The notes under the pieces: generated by a model | What the model saw: only the letters and a program-made list of their open reading frames with translations | The model's database searches: none | Told to the model about the DNA's origin: nothing | Part shown: positions 24,080 to 37,800 of the stretch, one piece after another | Layout of the letters: every line of letters begins with the position of its first letter | Position numbering within the stretch: position 1 is the first letter of the stretch | Assembly: GCA_013399875.1 (NCBI GenBank) | Contig: VXAZ01008017.1 | Span: forward strand, 299,161-363,160 | From: Gymnorhina tibicen | Lineage: Eukaryota; Chordata; Aves; Passeriformes; Artamidae | Length of the DNA: 64,000 nucleotides | Direction of reading: 5' to 3' | Program-made: the position numbers and the translations under genes

Positions 24080-27000
24080 GCTGAAATCAGCTTTTCCAGC
24101 ATTTCTCTACTCACTTACCCTAACGAAATTATTCAGTAATATAGAATATACCATTACACTTGGCAAAAAGAATATCCAAAGGACACTAAGAAAACAAGTC
24201 TACAAATTCACACAGATACGAAAAGCAATAAATGTTAAGCAACATTCCTGAAAAATACTAAATTAAATATAATGAAAGAATTTAAGAGCTTTCATCCTGT
24301 ACAATTAATACTTGTCATATGAACTTGCCACTTTTCATTAACAATAGTTTGATGACAAAACCCTATCCAACCCACCTAGCTGCCCCTGCATGCAATAGAC
24401 AATGGACACTGCCAAACCCACGCAAAACCAAACTGTTTCTGTCACAGCAGATGAACAAGCTTTCTCAGGCTCCAGAAATGTATAAGACTTCAGACTCTTG
24501 AATAGGAGACACAAGGAGGAAAAAAACCAGACAGACTTGTGTCGTGAATTCACACATAAAAAGATGGTTGTGGGTAACCAATACAAAGATAATAGAATAC
24601 TGCTGCTTCTTGGAGTGCTAAACCCTACAGGTAATAGTGAAGGTTACCTAGTCCTAATGAACTCCTCTGATCACTTTTTATCTACTGCAGTACAATTCCA
24701 AGGTATCAAAATCAAATCCACATATGCTTTGTTTTTCCATTATAGAGCCAAAAGATGGAAACCAGTAGGATACAAGCTAAAGATCGTAGTTTTTTCTTAC
24801 AGTTAAGATAGACTAATGCTCATTCATAAGGCCTTTCAGCTGCTCAGAACACTGCCAGATTTCTCTGACATTAAGTTTTATATAGCTGCTTGTGACTCAT
24901 TGAATTTTTGTGCAATAGGATGCCCCAGTGGTCATACAGTTACACAGGGAACCTGGGGTCATACTTGTAAATGCATTTAATTGTCATAAGATGCAAAAAA
25001 GAACAGAACAGAGTGTTCTCTACTGAAGTATCACATAACTGTCAGGGAATATAAAGCATCTAAACTTTATTTATAAAGTTCCACCTTCCAGTACTAAGTA
25101 CTTCTATAAATCTTCTTCCTCCAGGCATAACTCAAAACTTCTTCTGTGAAAGCATATCAGCAAATAGATGACATGTCCTTACTATACCAGAACATGTACT
25201 GTCACTTCACTAAGGTGGGATGAAGGTAGGAGGTTTGCTATGACAGTAGGACTGCTCTGAGCCATTTCATAAGTGCATATGGAATAAAATGACCAATGCT
25301 GGCTCAGCAGGTGCACAGTAATGCATAGCAAGGGGAGATTTATTGCAAAACAGAGCAATTATTTTGGAACAGCTTCTACACAGAGGGCAATTTCATGTAT
25401 TTAGAGCATATCAGATTACTTTACTACAGATATAACAGTCAATTTCACTATGCAGACAAATTTCCTTATTCTTTTTAAAATCATCTTTAAAAAATACCTT
25501 CTATTCAAGGTCTACAGAGTATTTTACCATACCCTACTGTTTCTGTTAATCATATTAATTAGTTTCAGCTTCACTGCCTAGTAGAATAGTTTTCTGATCC
25601 CAACAGTAAGCTCTTCTGTAACTCATGAAGCAAGCTTGACACAAATTTAAGATTTCTTTTTAGTACTCTGGAAAATAGTTTTTAGGTTTTCTTGATGGTA
25701 CTTTTAATACAAAAAGCACCCTCACTTCCAGTACTTTCCTACAGTAATGGAAACCTTTCAAATTTCTTATCAATTTGAAGTTCATATGACAAACAAATTG
25801 AGTATGGCCTTGCTCTTGCTGAAAAGGAAAAACTCCACTGTACAGAATTCTTGATGTAAGTACATCCCTACCCTATTTAGAATTATTCAAATGCCACTCT
25901 ATTAGCTATTGAAAGAATGTATTCTGTGGTTTCTCTCCACATTTTCTTGATGCGTTTTACAGTTTCACTTTCGTGGGATTAAAGCGTATGTGCAAAGCAT
26001 TACATATAACGGTTTTTAATCAGTCTAGGGAGTTTCATGGGGATTATTATGTCTTTGAAGTTGAACTAGAAAAACACCCATGATCTATTGGCAAAAAAAT
26101 TAAATCTGCAAAATGGTGCTTTGGACATAATAGAAAGGAGGTAACCATATAATTTCCCTCTCAGCTAGTTTAAGCACAGGTCTACCAGAAAAACAAAGAT
26201 AAAGACTTTTAAAATGAGTTCTGATTCTGGCAATCTTGAGGAATTCAAGACTTTTTATATAAGCTATGACAACAAAATACAGGCTTTGGAAAGATTAGGG
26301 AGCAATTGTAACTTAAAAGGTATTTTAATAACCTTAGCTGTTACACCACACAAAAGAAAAAGATTTGTAGGCAGACCAAAGAAGAGAGACTAAGCTTAAA
26401 ATGCAAGTTTGGTTTAATACTTAAATTGTAATTTTTATTTTTTTTAAAAGCAAGCACACCTATAAATGACAGTATGTGCATCTTAGCTTGTCTCTTTGTA
26501 AATGCTGAGAGTGGATTTAAAGCATAGGTGGTGCAATATCAAACTAAAAGTGAACTAAAACTAATTATATTTTTAATGGTTAACCCTATGGCTTGCAAAA
26601 GTTTGCTAAACAAGACACCCGGATACATTTCTTGGCAGCTTCTCTTCGCTATGGCCTCACCCTGGTAGGATGTACTCAGGAGATATCACACCTATCTGAA
26701 GGGGCAGAGAAAGCCAGCTGCATATCTTGGTAGCAAGCCTTCCTCCTGAGGGTTGCTAAAAGGCTCTGATGGAGCTGTTAACAAAAGAATTAGTCTGTAG
26801 CTGTGACCCCATGTATAACCTTCTTGGGTATATTGTAAAAAACATGAAGAGGAGGAACACCTCAGTTCTTCCAGTGAAAGCAACTCTTTTTTAGATTTTA
26901 AAATCAAAATAAAATATCTAAACTTAAATGCTCCCAATGTTAAAAACTAAGATGATCTAATTTCAGTTTCATTGCTCTTGGATACAGCTGCTTTTTAAAA

Positions 27001-30000
27001 TCTTATCAAAATGTGTTTCAGCTCTAAAAACTGTATGAAACAAACACATGCTGCAGGTCAGGTAGTGCTTTGGTATATTCCTTTCCTGTATGCAATTTCA
27101 GGAAAGCATCATTTCCCACGTGATGGATGTAGGTATCATGGTTATCTGAGCAAATAGGTGTGTCTGTGTTTTCTTCATACTGTGGGATAAAGTCCAGTGG
27201 TAATACCCTTTTTTCTCACATTTTCCTAAACTTTCAGTCACCAAATGCTATCCTAAGCAGTTCCCTGCAAGGCAGCTTTGAAATATAACTAGGAATAGTA
27301 AGTAACTTTAAAACAAGCCAAGCCGATGATATCTATGTAACAGCTGAATACAGAAGCATTTATTTATGATCATGGAGATATGACTATTTCATGACCAACT
27401 GGAAATGCTGTTAAAATACAGGATCTCAGAGTACTTGAAAAGTAATTTAAGTATGTCTACATAACCATACAACTATCTGGGTTATCAGAGGTTTACCAAT
27501 AATTTGTTGGTAACAAAAGTAGCTGAGTCTAATAATTCATAACAGGTTTTTTGCTTTTGCTGCCAAAGTATCCCCATTTCTAATATTTGCTTTGCATCCT
27601 CCTCTCTGTGCTATCACGCAACTCACAAACCATAAAAACCTTGTCAGAACATGAGTCATTCTGTGCATCTCTGCAACCGAAGCACCAAAGAAGAGCAGCA
27701 GCACTTTATCAGAATAGTCGGGTCACTTTATCTGCCTTGTGAAACTGCCCACTGGAAAGCACATATCATGGTGTAAGTTACACAACAACTCTTGTTGGCG
27801 TGAACATTTAAAAAATACTAGTCACACTGAACCTGCACAGCATTCTATACTACAAATACACTACTTAGTCCATCAGCTAACCTATGATACAGGTCTGGTA
27901 CAAAGATATTCCAAAGGTAAGTATCAGTTTTCCTTATTTTTCTCAGTCCTCGAAAACATACTAGAAAGCAGTACACTTCAGTTTTAGATGTAGGGTAGAA
28001 CCCAGACTGGCCAAATATGTCAAAGTTTTTACTTTCTTAGTATTTTTGACTACTTATTTGAGCTGTTATTCAAATGCTATCACAATACAATGGTAAGCTT
28101 TTAACATTAAAGAGCAGAAAGTACTGAATAATCTTTCATTAGCACCACAAGAAAGCAATTCGTAAATGAACCAGTTCAGTATACAGACTGTAGCTGCAGA
28201 GTGCTTACAGGTCATCGGCATCTAACACACTTCGTAGCTCTATTAGAAACCATAGCAACTGTTATCAATATGCAGGGTCTAGACCCTGCAATAAAAGTGT
28301 ATTAGCAAGGGAAGTACATAAGATTGACTAACAACTTGCTGCAAAAAAGGTCAAACTCAACAGCTGTGCTTGGAAGCAGCATCCATGTAAGAAAATAAAA
28401 AAATGCAGGCTGAAACAAACCATCTTGCTTAAAACACTGCATTTCTGAAGTTAGCTGATATAATGGAGCAGCTTCTGTTTGGCTTCTCAGTCATCACCAC
28501 AGAAAATGCACCTCCTTCTGTGTTTGCTGAAAGAGCTTAACAAGCTGCCTACACTGTCAACAAACAGCTGCACAGCCCCATGGCCCAGTGACCAGCTTGA
28601 GCCACCATTACCTGCCAGAGCTAGGCTTACAGATGAGCAACAAGCCACTCTAACCATGGCCATCCCACTGGGAGCCAGCGTCATAGCCCAGTCAAAGGGC
28701 TGACAAAATATTGCTGAAGCCACACTGTACAAACTGGAAGCAAATTGTGCCAGCGGGAACTGGTTCCAGCCAAGGAAGACAGGGGCACAAACACGCCCCA
28801 CACAGCTCAGTCATAGGACAGAGCATAGAAAGCACATGCAGGATGAACCTTCTCACTGAACCCTCCAGCCACTGTTGCAGCAGTACCAACACCAGGTAAG
28901 CACCTCTGTTGCTGGATTTCCAAAGTGGAGTTGAAAAGCCAGAAAAGAGGTTACTTGGAGTGGTTTCCCTAGTGGTTTCACTCTATTCAGTGAGTAGGGT
29001 GGAGACGTCAGACACTTGTCTTCAGAATCATGTGGGTCAGTGCGGGGTCCATTTTGTTTCTCCATCCTAGGAGCGTATTTGCATAGTACCATTTTAATGC
29101 TATCTGGAAGGTGGTTCTCAATGAGCTCCATTTTAACAGCTTCCAGTAATACCTCATTTTCCAAAAATACCATGTTATACAAACTCCTGGGGAGCTTGAA
29201 AAGAAAGGGATGAAAGGCCCTCCACCACTACAATGTGCAAATGAAGGCAAGCACCTTTGCAATTCAAATCCACCCACTGTACAGAGACACCTGTACTTCA
29301 CTCAAAGTCACTTCCAGAAATAAACACCTAAATTAATCTGGGCTAAACTATGACCAATTTAACACAGTTACAAAGTAACTCTGGACCAGGAGTAACCTGC
29401 AGTCCAGGGAGTTACTCCTGATTTACATCAGTAGCTCCCACAGTATGCAGAGCAGTTATGTTCAGATCTGACTTAACCACTTTTTCCCCTGGCATTTTTC
29501 TGCCTTCTTAATGAATCCTGAACACTTCAGTATTACTACTGAAGCAAAAATACAGGCTGAGGGTTATTTCAGGGTCTGAGAGGTATGCAGAGACTATTTA
29601 TCTTCTTCAAGCAATAAAATTCATAAACAAGACTATTTCCCCCTATAAAAGGGCAGATATAACACTTTTCTGCTCACTGCTGCACAGGCTGCATTGCATT
29701 GCACTTCTACTACCTTAGGTCTATCTTACCACTGCCACCATAAGAGTGCTCCCATTGCTGTCAAAGCAGGTGTGCCTGACTGAAAAAAGGAGTCTTCTCA
29801 CCTCACTGCCAGATGCGGGTGAAGCAGGGAAAACATGGGAGGAAGGTGGAGCAGGACACCATGCGAAGAGGCAGCTTGCTATGAAGTTGCCACAATGAAG
29901 GGAAAGTTCAGCTGATACCCTGTTTGAAGTTGCAGATGAATTATTTGTGCCCAAAGCAAGTGGAAAAATACTGCACCTTGCTGGGTAAGCACCTGTTTCA

Positions 30001-31768
30001 GCACCACTCTTGCTGCACTGTTAGGTTCTCCTTCAGCTGCAAACTTCTGCAAAAAGTTTACCCAACCTCATCTTGCTCTTACTAAAGCTTTTCTGTTCAA
30101 TTTTACATTAGTGCAATTAGTCTCTTCCTTCTGCCTTTGGTTTTTGCTGCAAGCCTGAAGGGATGTCTCCCAGCTCTTCCTTAATACCAATACAAAACAA
30201 GGAAATCTCATTTCTGTGTGTACATGCATGCGAGTCTCACAGGAAAGAAGGCACATGCAATCTTACAGACTACAAACTGTTATATTTTACTTTTTCCTTT
30301 AAAACTATGTTTAAAAAGAAAGAGAAAAGATTTTCTTTCTCAAACTGTGCTATGTAATAAAACAGTTTTAGCATGTAGGTTCCATTTAGCTTCCATGAAC
30401 AAAGCTGATATAGCAAACATACCATGGAAGCTTCCATCACTGTCATAGGCAGACATTTTTCTCACCAATAAAAACTTTTTAACATGATATGCAAATTTCT
30501 CACCTATAAGTTGGATTTTTTTAAACAAAATTTTGTGATTATAGTGTATATGAAAACACATGCATATAGTTAACTTCTCTATACCTACCTAATCTACAAG
30601 AGAAAGACTACTAATCTGTGCACAAACCCTATCATTAACACAAAAAGAAGGATATGAATAACCTCAATTGCTAGGAACCAGAGAGTGTAATGTAAAAGCT
30701 TCATTTCACATAGGAATTTTTTTTCTGAAGGATATCCCAGTTCAATGAAAATCAGGAGTCAAATCAAGGAAAATTTACATGAGGAAATACCAAAATTTAA
30801 AGAGCCTGCAATTATTTTGTACATTGTTAATTTAACTTGGTTTAGTGACACCAGTAAATACTAAGGATTATAAATTATTCAAAACACCTTATGAAACTGC
30901 ATATGAACAAAACTTTGAAAAACTGACAGAAATCATTCCCAAATCCAGGAAATAATACATATATAGCATGTCCTTACTGAAATGACTGTACTTATTACTT
31001 CTGAGAAACCAGACAACACTCAACAGAGTAAGTCATCCTAGTTGTGAAATACATTTCTCCTCAACCTTCTTCATCTCTTGCTAGCATATGTAACTTGGAA
31101 GAGGTACATGACACTGTACTTCATCTTCTGAACACCAAAAATCAGAATGACCTTGATTTCCCTTATCAGCATAACTATATTGTTACAATTTCTATACCAT
31201 CAACTTGACAGTGATACAAGGTGAGGTAGCAAAGCAGTAAAGGTGCACAATCTGTAATCAGTATAGTTTGTACAAGCTGAGTGTCCTCACAGACTGGAGT
31301 ACTGGATAGAATTTTATAGTGTAAATATAATGCGGTGTTGTAGCGTAAATTTTTATATTATACTGAAAATGGCAGGACTTGAGTTTCCATAAATTTTTAA
31401 ACCTCCTCAATAATATATCAAGTATTTTTTTTTAGATACTAAACTTCAACTAAACAAACGTAAATGCTGGATCCACAAATCACTTCAAATTCTAATTGAC
31501 AACTCCTTTAATTGCAAGTGTCAAAATTACTTTCCCTCTCTATAAATGGTAAGTCTCAAATCTTCAGATTAAGTGTGACCTTTCCAGTTCTCTCTCTACC
31601 TTCATTTTCAATGACAACACGAAGACCAGATAATTTTTAAGTTTCATGTATTATACTTAATCTAACACGATTTTGTTAGAACTGGAAAACAAACCTGGTT
31701 CAAAATACCTAGTTAAGAGTTTAATTATGAAATTCTATTGAAGAAAAATGGAATATGCTTGTTCTTAC
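24080..31768. other. Presumed PIP5K1B intron; no recognised gene
   Basis: The stretch is AT-rich. A block at about 28480-29300 is richer in G+C and has open frames on both strands that I do not recognise. No kinase exon of PIP5K1B was found. Confidence 0.5.
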
Positions 31769-31899
31769 CTTGGTAGGAAGACACTTTCCACTACATAGAA
31801 GTCTTGCATAAGAACATCTCTGTCTGGTTTTGATGTAAGGTTTCCTACCGTGTATCCTATTCCCAACTGGATAGCACCTTTAATAGCTGAGGATGCAGT
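31769..31899 (-). CDS. PIP5K1B: PIP5K1B coding exon 2
   Basis: This 131-nt exon lies between acceptor TTCCTACACAG and donor GTAAGA. It encodes the segment just ahead of the kinase core, including [14 protein letters not shown], and ends two bases into a codon. The next exon should begin with one base and then encode a sequence like EGSNLTPAHHY. I did not find that sequence downstream. Confidence 0.95.
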
Positions 31900-34800
31900 C
31901 TGTGTAGGAAGTAAGAATTCAAGCATGAGTTTTCTACAAGCAAATTTCTATTCTTTATCAGTAATATTATAGCTAAACTCTTTGATCATTCTCATAATAA
32001 CAACACCCTGTCATCTTTACATCCTAGACCTCAGTGAAATAACTGATTTTTAATTAAAATATTAAAAGAATCACTATTGTAGCAAAATTTACAAAAAATC
32101 AAATCTCTGGTTTTACAAACTGAAACTTTTCAAATTGCTCAAATAATTTTGATGTGGGGTCTAACTCAGTATACAATTGCAGAATAGAAGGTTGGAAGGC
32201 ACCTCAAGAGGTTCAACCTTTCTTGACAAAAGCATGATTTAGGCAAGACAGCCAAGCACCCTGTCAAGCCAAATCTCAAAAATGCTCCATGTTGGGGAAT
32301 CCACCAATTCTGGGGAGATTATTCCACTGGCTGATTGTTTTCACTGTGAAATATATTCCACTTGAGTTCAAGTGGAATATCCCCAGGAGTAACTTCAACC
32401 CATTATCCCTCATATTTTCCATGTGACCCCTTGTAAAAATAAAGCTTCTATCTTCTTTGTAGTCACCCTTTAAATATTGGAGTATGGTGGTAAGGTTTCC
32501 CTCAACCGTCCTTTCTCAAGGTTGAACAAACCCAACTCTCTCAGCCTCTCCTCGCACGGCAGGCTTCCTAGCCCTTTGATCATCTCTGTGGCCCTTCTTT
32601 GGATCCTTTTCAGCCTGTCCACATCTTTTTTGTATAGTGGGGACCAAAACTGACAACAGTATTCCAGGTGTGGCCTGACAAACGCTGACAAGAATGGGAC
32701 AATCTCTGCTAACGATGCCCTTGTTGATGCAGCCCCGGATCTCACTGAGTTCCCTTGCTGCAGCAGCACACTGCTCACTCATATTGAGCTTTTCACTCAC
32801 TGGGACTCCCAGGTCCCTTTCCACAGAGCTGTTCCCCAGCCTTGTGCTCCCAGCCTGTGCTGCTCTCCTGGATTCACCTTCCCCGGTGTAAGACCTTACA
32901 CTTGTCCTTGTTGAACTTCATAAGGTTCTTCTTTGCCCACTCTTCCAGCCTACCACATTTTCCTGCTGGTTGACTCTCCCTTCCAAAGTGTTCACTCGAT
33001 CCCTGAGTGATTGTAAGTGCTCTGGATGGCCACTTAGGAAGACATGAAACAATCCTGGAGAGCCCCACTTGTGCCGGGTTGCCAGCTGGAAAAGGAGCCA
33101 TTTACCCCCACGCTGGGTGCTGCCTGTGGGTCAGTTCCCCACTCACTGCACGGGCAGCTTGTCCAGGCTGTTATGCAACAGCTTCACCAGGAGGCTGTGA
33201 GAGACCATCGAGAAAGCCTTGGAGAAACACAGGCAGACAATGTCCATGGCTTGCCCCACATCAACCAAGCAGGTTACTTCGCCGTAGAAGGCAATCAGGT
33301 TTGTCAAGCACAATTTGACCTTGTGAACCCGTGCTGGCATTTCCTAATCATGTGCTTAGTCTGATTTGTGATGGTTCCCAGGAGGATTCTTTCCATAACA
33401 TTTTCCTTTGCCTTAGTACTAACCTTCAGAGTGCACAGCCAAACCCCAAACTCCACAATATTGTGATCACTGCAGCCGAAGCCATCACTGAGTGAGATAC
33501 TACAGAGCTGGTTTCCTTGGCTAGTGAGCAGCAAGTCCAGCTGTGCCTCATTCCTGGTTAACACGTCTAACATTTGTATGAGGAAGCAGTCCTGCACGCA
33601 TTCCAGGTACTTGACGGATGTTGTGACCTGCTGTATTATTCTATCAAAAATGTCTGTATAGTTGAAGTCTATAAGAACCAGGATCTGTTATCTAAAGGTT
33701 GCTCAAGTGACCCTGCTTAAGTGCTTCTTTGCCCTTATTGCCTTGGTTTGGAGGTCAGTAGCAGACGCCTAATCTAAGATCCCCCTTGGAGATGTCTCTT
33801 CTAATCTTGACCCAGAGGCATTTGATAGGGTTTCCATAGTCACTGTAGACGACTTCTAAAAGTTCATGATTCACTTTAACCCAGAGCAACTCCTCCTCCT
33901 TTACTTTCCTGTTTTGACAAAACCTATACCCATCATCTGTGATCCTCTTAAGACATTTCCAGTTTAATGGGACATTCAAATTGCTTCAGGAGTGTGAAGC
34001 AGCACGCCTTATATTCTGGAAAAAAACAGTCACAAATTCCAGCTGATTGTACATGCATGCCAAAGCATCACAACGCAATCTTATGGCTTAAATGCCAATT
34101 GTAGATGCAAATGTATTTATTACATTCTGCCTAACAGTCAGTGCAAGACTGTGGGGAATCCAGAGAAAAATGAAAGTGATGGGGAAAGCAAAATCTCTCC
34201 ACAAAATATACCCTTATAAAAGTGTAATGCCTAAATTCAACAACCAGACTTTGCAGGACAGAGAAGGCATCAAAATGACAGCATGAAATTGTGATACCAT
34301 ACATGTGGAAATTGAGGCCATCTCTGAAACTTCCCCATGCTGAATAGACAATCATGCTGCATGGATTTTAAAAAATGGCAGAACTGAGACAAAATCAGAA
34401 ACTAGTAAAGAAAGGAAGTTTTAAGAAAAGATGGAAGGAGTGAATAAAGAAAAGCACTGGGCAGGGAAAGAAGGCTATGAGGAAGGGAGTACCTTCCCTT
34501 GCATGACCACCAGCTTGAAGACAACATGTTTGGTCCCTCCTACCCACCAAACAAGCAAGAGACTAACAGTGGAAGCAAAGGACACCAGAAGTTTCATGGT
34601 CAGAACCACTTTAGCACTTGAACAGAACCATTTCAGGAGTGGAAATTATATAGGAAGCAGTTCAAGTACACAAAGTTAGTCTTGTTATAGTTCTTGGAAC
34701 GGCATATACTAGAGAGGCTGCTTATTTTTAGAAAAGAAAAGACAGAGATGTGTAGCTCTTAAATAATAAAGACTGCACACCAAGCAGAACTTATACTTGC

Positions 34801-37800
34801 ATAACACTTTAGAACCAGCAATTTGGTGGGAACAAACAACATTCCATTCAGAAAGTGCTACTTTGACTACTAAAAAGATTTGGCTTTGTGTCATAAGAAG
34901 AGTCACATTTTTCTTTCCTTGAAAGGCTTCTATTCATGAATGATTAATGCCCAACAAAAGCTGTAATTATGTAACTTTTATCAAACCAATACACATACAA
35001 ATAGTTTCTGCTTCATTGCTGGATGCCCATCTTGTTCACTGCCACAGCAAGCGACTATATCTGAAAGAACAGCAGATACTACAGTACAACAGAGGACATG
35101 CCATTCCAAATAAACCCTAACAAAACCCACCAAACTTCAAAAAAACCCAAGAAAAGTAACCTGGCAATGTCATTTCAAAAGGAAACCTCTGGATCATCTT
35201 TCAAGCTCGTAAAAATATCTGTAGTATTTTTTTCAAATTCAAAAGAAGACTTACAGTCTCTGGAAGGCAGAATATAAGGCCTTCTATTACAATGATACAG
35301 ACCTTTCCTACAAGGTTACCTTCTTGGTTATTTCCTCTCCTATTCAAGAGTGTCATTAGTAACACCCATCATTTCTGCAGCAATCACAGCAATTGGTTTA
35401 GCAGAAAAGTAATGTTATGAAATATTTCAGAATACTTTAACAACTGCTTTGAAACAAATTGATAGCCACTACACTGTGCTGAAGGCAACTGCTGGCCCAA
35501 AGTCAACTCTTTGTCAATCACCACGAACACCAAAGGCTGGTCACCCAGTATCCTCTTAGCAACTGGTAAGTATTTGTTTTCACAATCCATAAAATAAAAA
35601 GAAAACAAGCCTTGAAATTTGTCTTTAAAACATCACTTGTCTTAACTTTTTAATATTATTATTAATATTATTATAATCATTAAATCCAAGGAAAAGATAA
35701 AAAAGCTGCTTCTCAAGCCTTAGGGGAAATGTTCTTGAAATATCCATTTTATTCCTACAAAAATGTATTTATTGGAAATTGCAAATGCAACTAGAAAAAT
35801 GGAAGCCTCTTGTCAATTTTTCCTTACTCAGGCACCTCTTATAATGCCCATGAAAGCAGCAAAATCTAGTTTCAAACCTAAACCCCTTATTTTCTTCAAT
35901 TTGTCTTGAAAGCTCTCTTGCTGTAGAGCAAACAATAAAATTCAGCAACCTTCTGTGCCATGGGTTTTTTCAATCTTTTAGAGACTGAAATAAATTTTTC
36001 TTCCTATTAGCCTCGTGAAGAGGTTCAGAAAATGTCCCTGAGACCATTTACCAGCTGTAACTGTAAAGCTGACAGTGCACAGTGACAGTACAGTGACTCC
36101 CAGATCATTTAACTTATTACCAACCTTCTGAAGCTCAAGAAATATTAAAGGATGGGAATAACCAGCAGGATAAACAAGCTGATGAATTTTAGGTTATGAA
36201 AGTGATTGAATTTGTAGCAAATGGTGCACACTATGACAGCTATCTTTGTTACATAAAGGGCACAACAAAGTAAAACTTCTCCCATCCTCCTTTTGCTGTT
36301 TAGGATATTACTGTCTACTACACAGGTGCTTTGATGTTTTTATCCCTGCATAAAAAACTTAAACTGTCTTCATTACGATGAAACATACCTTTGCCTCTTT
36401 TTGTCAATAATAACTATATATTTTTTCAGTATTTTTCATATGGCTTTGCTAAAAGAGCTTGTAGATATGAAAAATCATATGCAGACTCATAAAGCTTAAC
36501 AGCAGTATGTAATATACAACACAGACACGTATATGGAATATTTGTGTCACTGATAAATATTCTAGCACTCAATGCACTGTTCTCTTAAATTACTTTCTCT
36601 GCAGATGGGTCTTCTACTTGCTTTAAAATACTCTAAGCTGAAATCCTTTTGCAGAGTAGCAAAATAAATGAGAACTTAAATCCTCTCAAATCGGGTCTTA
36701 AGTTTGCACATGATCCCACAAATATACTAAGCAGGATTTAGACATTGTTTTTCCTACAAATAATCACTTTCAGGTAGTCCTGTTAAACTTAAATTTGTTA
36801 TTTTCATAAAATAAAGGTCTTAATCAGACACACATAATGCATATAAAGGCAGTTCACATTCAGATAACAAAACAAAAATCAGCTAAACTGTCTAACAACT
36901 GTGCAAGTTAGGGACAAGACTACTGGAAGGATTGAAAAAGTAAGTCCTTTAAAGTAAACGGAAAAAAATTCAAGGATGGCAAAAATATAGATACTGTAAT
37001 TTCAGAAAGTGTATCATAAATTGGCCAATAATTATTTCCATTAGAGTGTGAATGTTGTAAATAACTGACAAACCTAAAAAATCACTAATGTGTCAGTAAA
37101 TGTATGGAGTACATGGTACACAAATATTTTAGATATGGTAAATGGATTTATTCTTTTAAACAAGTGTCCTTATAATTTCTTCGTAATTTTATGGTACTAT
37201 TAATGACATAAATAATTTAACAAACCAGGAGCAGATTGGAGCTGAGCAGAAGGACACAGGTTTAATCTAATTTAATAGAAGTTCCTCTCTACTGTCATTC
37301 ACAGTTACTTGTCTGTTCGTCTTTCAGCTCTCGATTGCTCTTTGTTAAAACATTATGCACCTCCCACAACATGTTCATGAAATGTAACTCTAACATTCTT
37401 GGCTTCTTCAAAAGTAGACATCCTAGGGATGTCTAGGGAAGGACTTCATGAATGTGAACTTTGTCCTTGTTTTTGTGTTCTCCCCTTTTATAACTCATTT
37501 TATTGCAGCTGAAGTTTGACCTATGAACTTTCTGGGGCAAAGATGGTGATTTTTCCAGAAGACAATTGGTTTATTGCAGGTGCCATAAAGTGATCAAGAT
37601 AAATTAACTCTGCCTCAGAAATTCTACCTCATTATCACTCTGGAAGGCAAAATGATTGCTTTCTTTCACCTTTTCTACTACTGTCATTCAAACAGGTTTT
37701 AAAATCTGCCTCATGAAATGGCAGAGACCCCTAGCTACCACAATTCTTTGTAAGAGATGGGGAGAAACAGACATCTGAACAGAAGCCTTCACTGGTTCAC

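Noticed and set aside
1..31768. Search for PIP5K1B exon 3 and later catalytic exons
   Set aside because: No minus-strand segment resembling the expected EGSNLTPAHHY or later kinase motifs was found by reading; a short diverged exon could have been missed.
33007..33364. Plus-strand frames of about 105 codons
   Set aside because: Antisense shadows of the decayed CR1.
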